The notes beneath the pieces are model-generated. The model saw nothing but the letters and a program-made list of their open reading frames with translations. It was not told where the DNA came from and ran no database searches. The position numbers and the translations under genes were made by a program. 5,810 bases of DNA from Bacteroidota bacterium. GTDB taxonomy: Bacteria; Bacteroidota; Bacteroidia; Bacteroidales; GCA-2748055. Positions 5,175 through 5,810 of this stretch are shown piece by piece. The first letter of the stretch is position 1, and every line of letters starts with the position of its first letter. The DNA is taken from contig JAUVIT010000145.1 of the NCBI GenBank assembly GCA_030592605.1, positions 1 to 5,810 of the forward strand, read 5' to 3'.

Positions 5175-5810
5175 CTAAAAAAACCGCTCTTTAAAAGCCA
5201 GATGTTTCTCTTTGGCCTTTTGAAGCACTTTCTGGAATTCAGGGTCCTCCCGTGCCGGGTCCAGGCAGGAATCCGTGGACATTAAAGGATAATTGAAAAA
5301 TCCGCTATCAACGGCTTTTCTCAGACATCGTATGCATCCTTCTTTATCTCCCAGCATTCCATAAAGGAAAGATTTGAAATACCAGGCCTCTGCATCAGCA
5401 ATTTGAAATTGTTCAAATTGTATAGCATATGATAATGCTTCCTCAGGATTACCTTCGATGAAAGCCTTCGTAGAACTCGAGACAATTGTTTCCCCAGTAT
5501 CAGGATCAAGTTTAATAACACGATTGAAGCATTCTATGGCTTCTGTATTCTTACCAAGTTTGAAGAGAGCCAGGCCCTGAATCTCAATTATGAAAGCACT
5601 TTCTTCAAATAATCTCCCTGCTTCAATAGCTTTTTCATACTTTCCGGCAAATAAATAAGTAATTATAATTGTGCGGAAGACCTGATTTTTTGAGTCAAGG
5701 GCAATCGCTTTTTCCATTTCATGGATAGCTTCTTCGTTCATGCCAGTATAACGGTATATATATCCTAGTGAAAAATGAGCTTCAGCACTATTTGGATTGA
5801 TCTCCAGGAT
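5175..5810 (-). CDS. TPR-repeat protein, C-terminal part; 5' end outside window
   Basis: The visible 211 residues are the C-terminal end of a longer protein. The frame stays open to the window edge: the 23 codons upstream of the ATG complementary to 5739-5741 encode good TPR sequence (LEINPNSAEAHFSLGYIY), so that ATG is internal. About five tetratricopeptide units are visible, near residues 7-40, 41-70, 72-103, 104-136 (degenerate) and 137-170. The ending GFFNYPLMSTDSCLDPAREDPEFQKVL, followed by AKEKHLAF, resembles the tail of TPR arrays attached to serine/threonine kinase, adenylate/guanylate cyclase or winged-helix domains in Bacteroidota and Acidobacteria. An N-terminal effector domain of that sort is therefore likely but unseen. 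TPR arrays mediate protein-protein contacts. The gene converges on the aminotransferase gene, and its TAG stop lies 4 bases beyond the end of that gene's terminator. Confidence 0.88.
   Translation of the reverse strand: MLEINPNSAEAHFSLGYIYRYTGMNEEAIHEMEKAIALDSKNQVFRTIIITYLFAGKYEKAIEAGRLFEESAFIIEIQGLALFKLGKNTEAIECFNRVIKLDPDTGETIVSSSTKAFIEGNPEEALSYAIQFEQFQIADAEAWYFKSFLYGMLGDKEGCIRCLRKAVDSGFFNYPLMSTDSCLDPAREDPEFQKVLQKAKEKHLAFKERFF

Noticed and set aside
5175..5741. TPR protein as a complete 188-residue gene starting at 5741
   Set aside because: The frame continues to the window edge with a clear TPR helix upstream of that ATG.

Overview
The window looks like chromosomal DNA from a member of the Bacteroidota, most likely an environmental Bacteroidales/Marinilabiliales-type organism. 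The signs are an HtpG with the charged C-terminal insert common in that phylum, a BlaI/M56 pair of the Bacteroidota type, a small membrane-anchored protein resembling a Bacteroidota-restricted family, no Shine-Dalgarno sequences before the starts, and a promoter matching the phylum's TTG...TAnnTTTG consensus. The assignment rests on protein and promoter character only; no rRNA is present.

Layout. Positions 3-1331 (+) hold the last 442 codons of htpG, the Hsp90 chaperone, closed by a strong intrinsic terminator (1353-1392). Next is a compact two-gene unit (+): a BlaI/MecI-family repressor (1459-1827) and, six bases later, a BlaR1-like M56 membrane metalloprotease (1834-3180). Its promoter overlaps a perfect inverted repeat, with a second imperfect copy 20 bp downstream, which is the expected arrangement for self-repression. 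On the minus strand, ending only 6 bp from the protease gene, is a conserved hypothetical with one N-terminal membrane anchor (3187-3711). Across a 108-bp intergenic region it is divergent from an aspartate aminotransferase of subgroup Ib (3820-5013, +). A 161-bp convergent intergenic region with two hairpins, one a good terminator, separates that from a TPR protein (5175 to beyond 5810, minus) whose N-terminus lies outside the window.

How the genes work together. Only the BlaI/M56 pair is clearly a functional unit: the M56 protein should sense a signal on its periplasmic side, activate its HExxH zinc protease, and cause loss of the BlaI repressor. The sensor domain here is not the penicillin-binding domain of true BlaR1; it is a roughly 160-residue domain I do not recognise, and no beta-lactamase gene lies beside it. 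The signal and the regulon beyond self-control are unknown. The other genes are housekeeping or uncharacterised and show no obvious link to this pair. The BlaI/M56 unit is the most interesting part of the window; I see no mobile element, CRISPR array, tRNA or rRNA.
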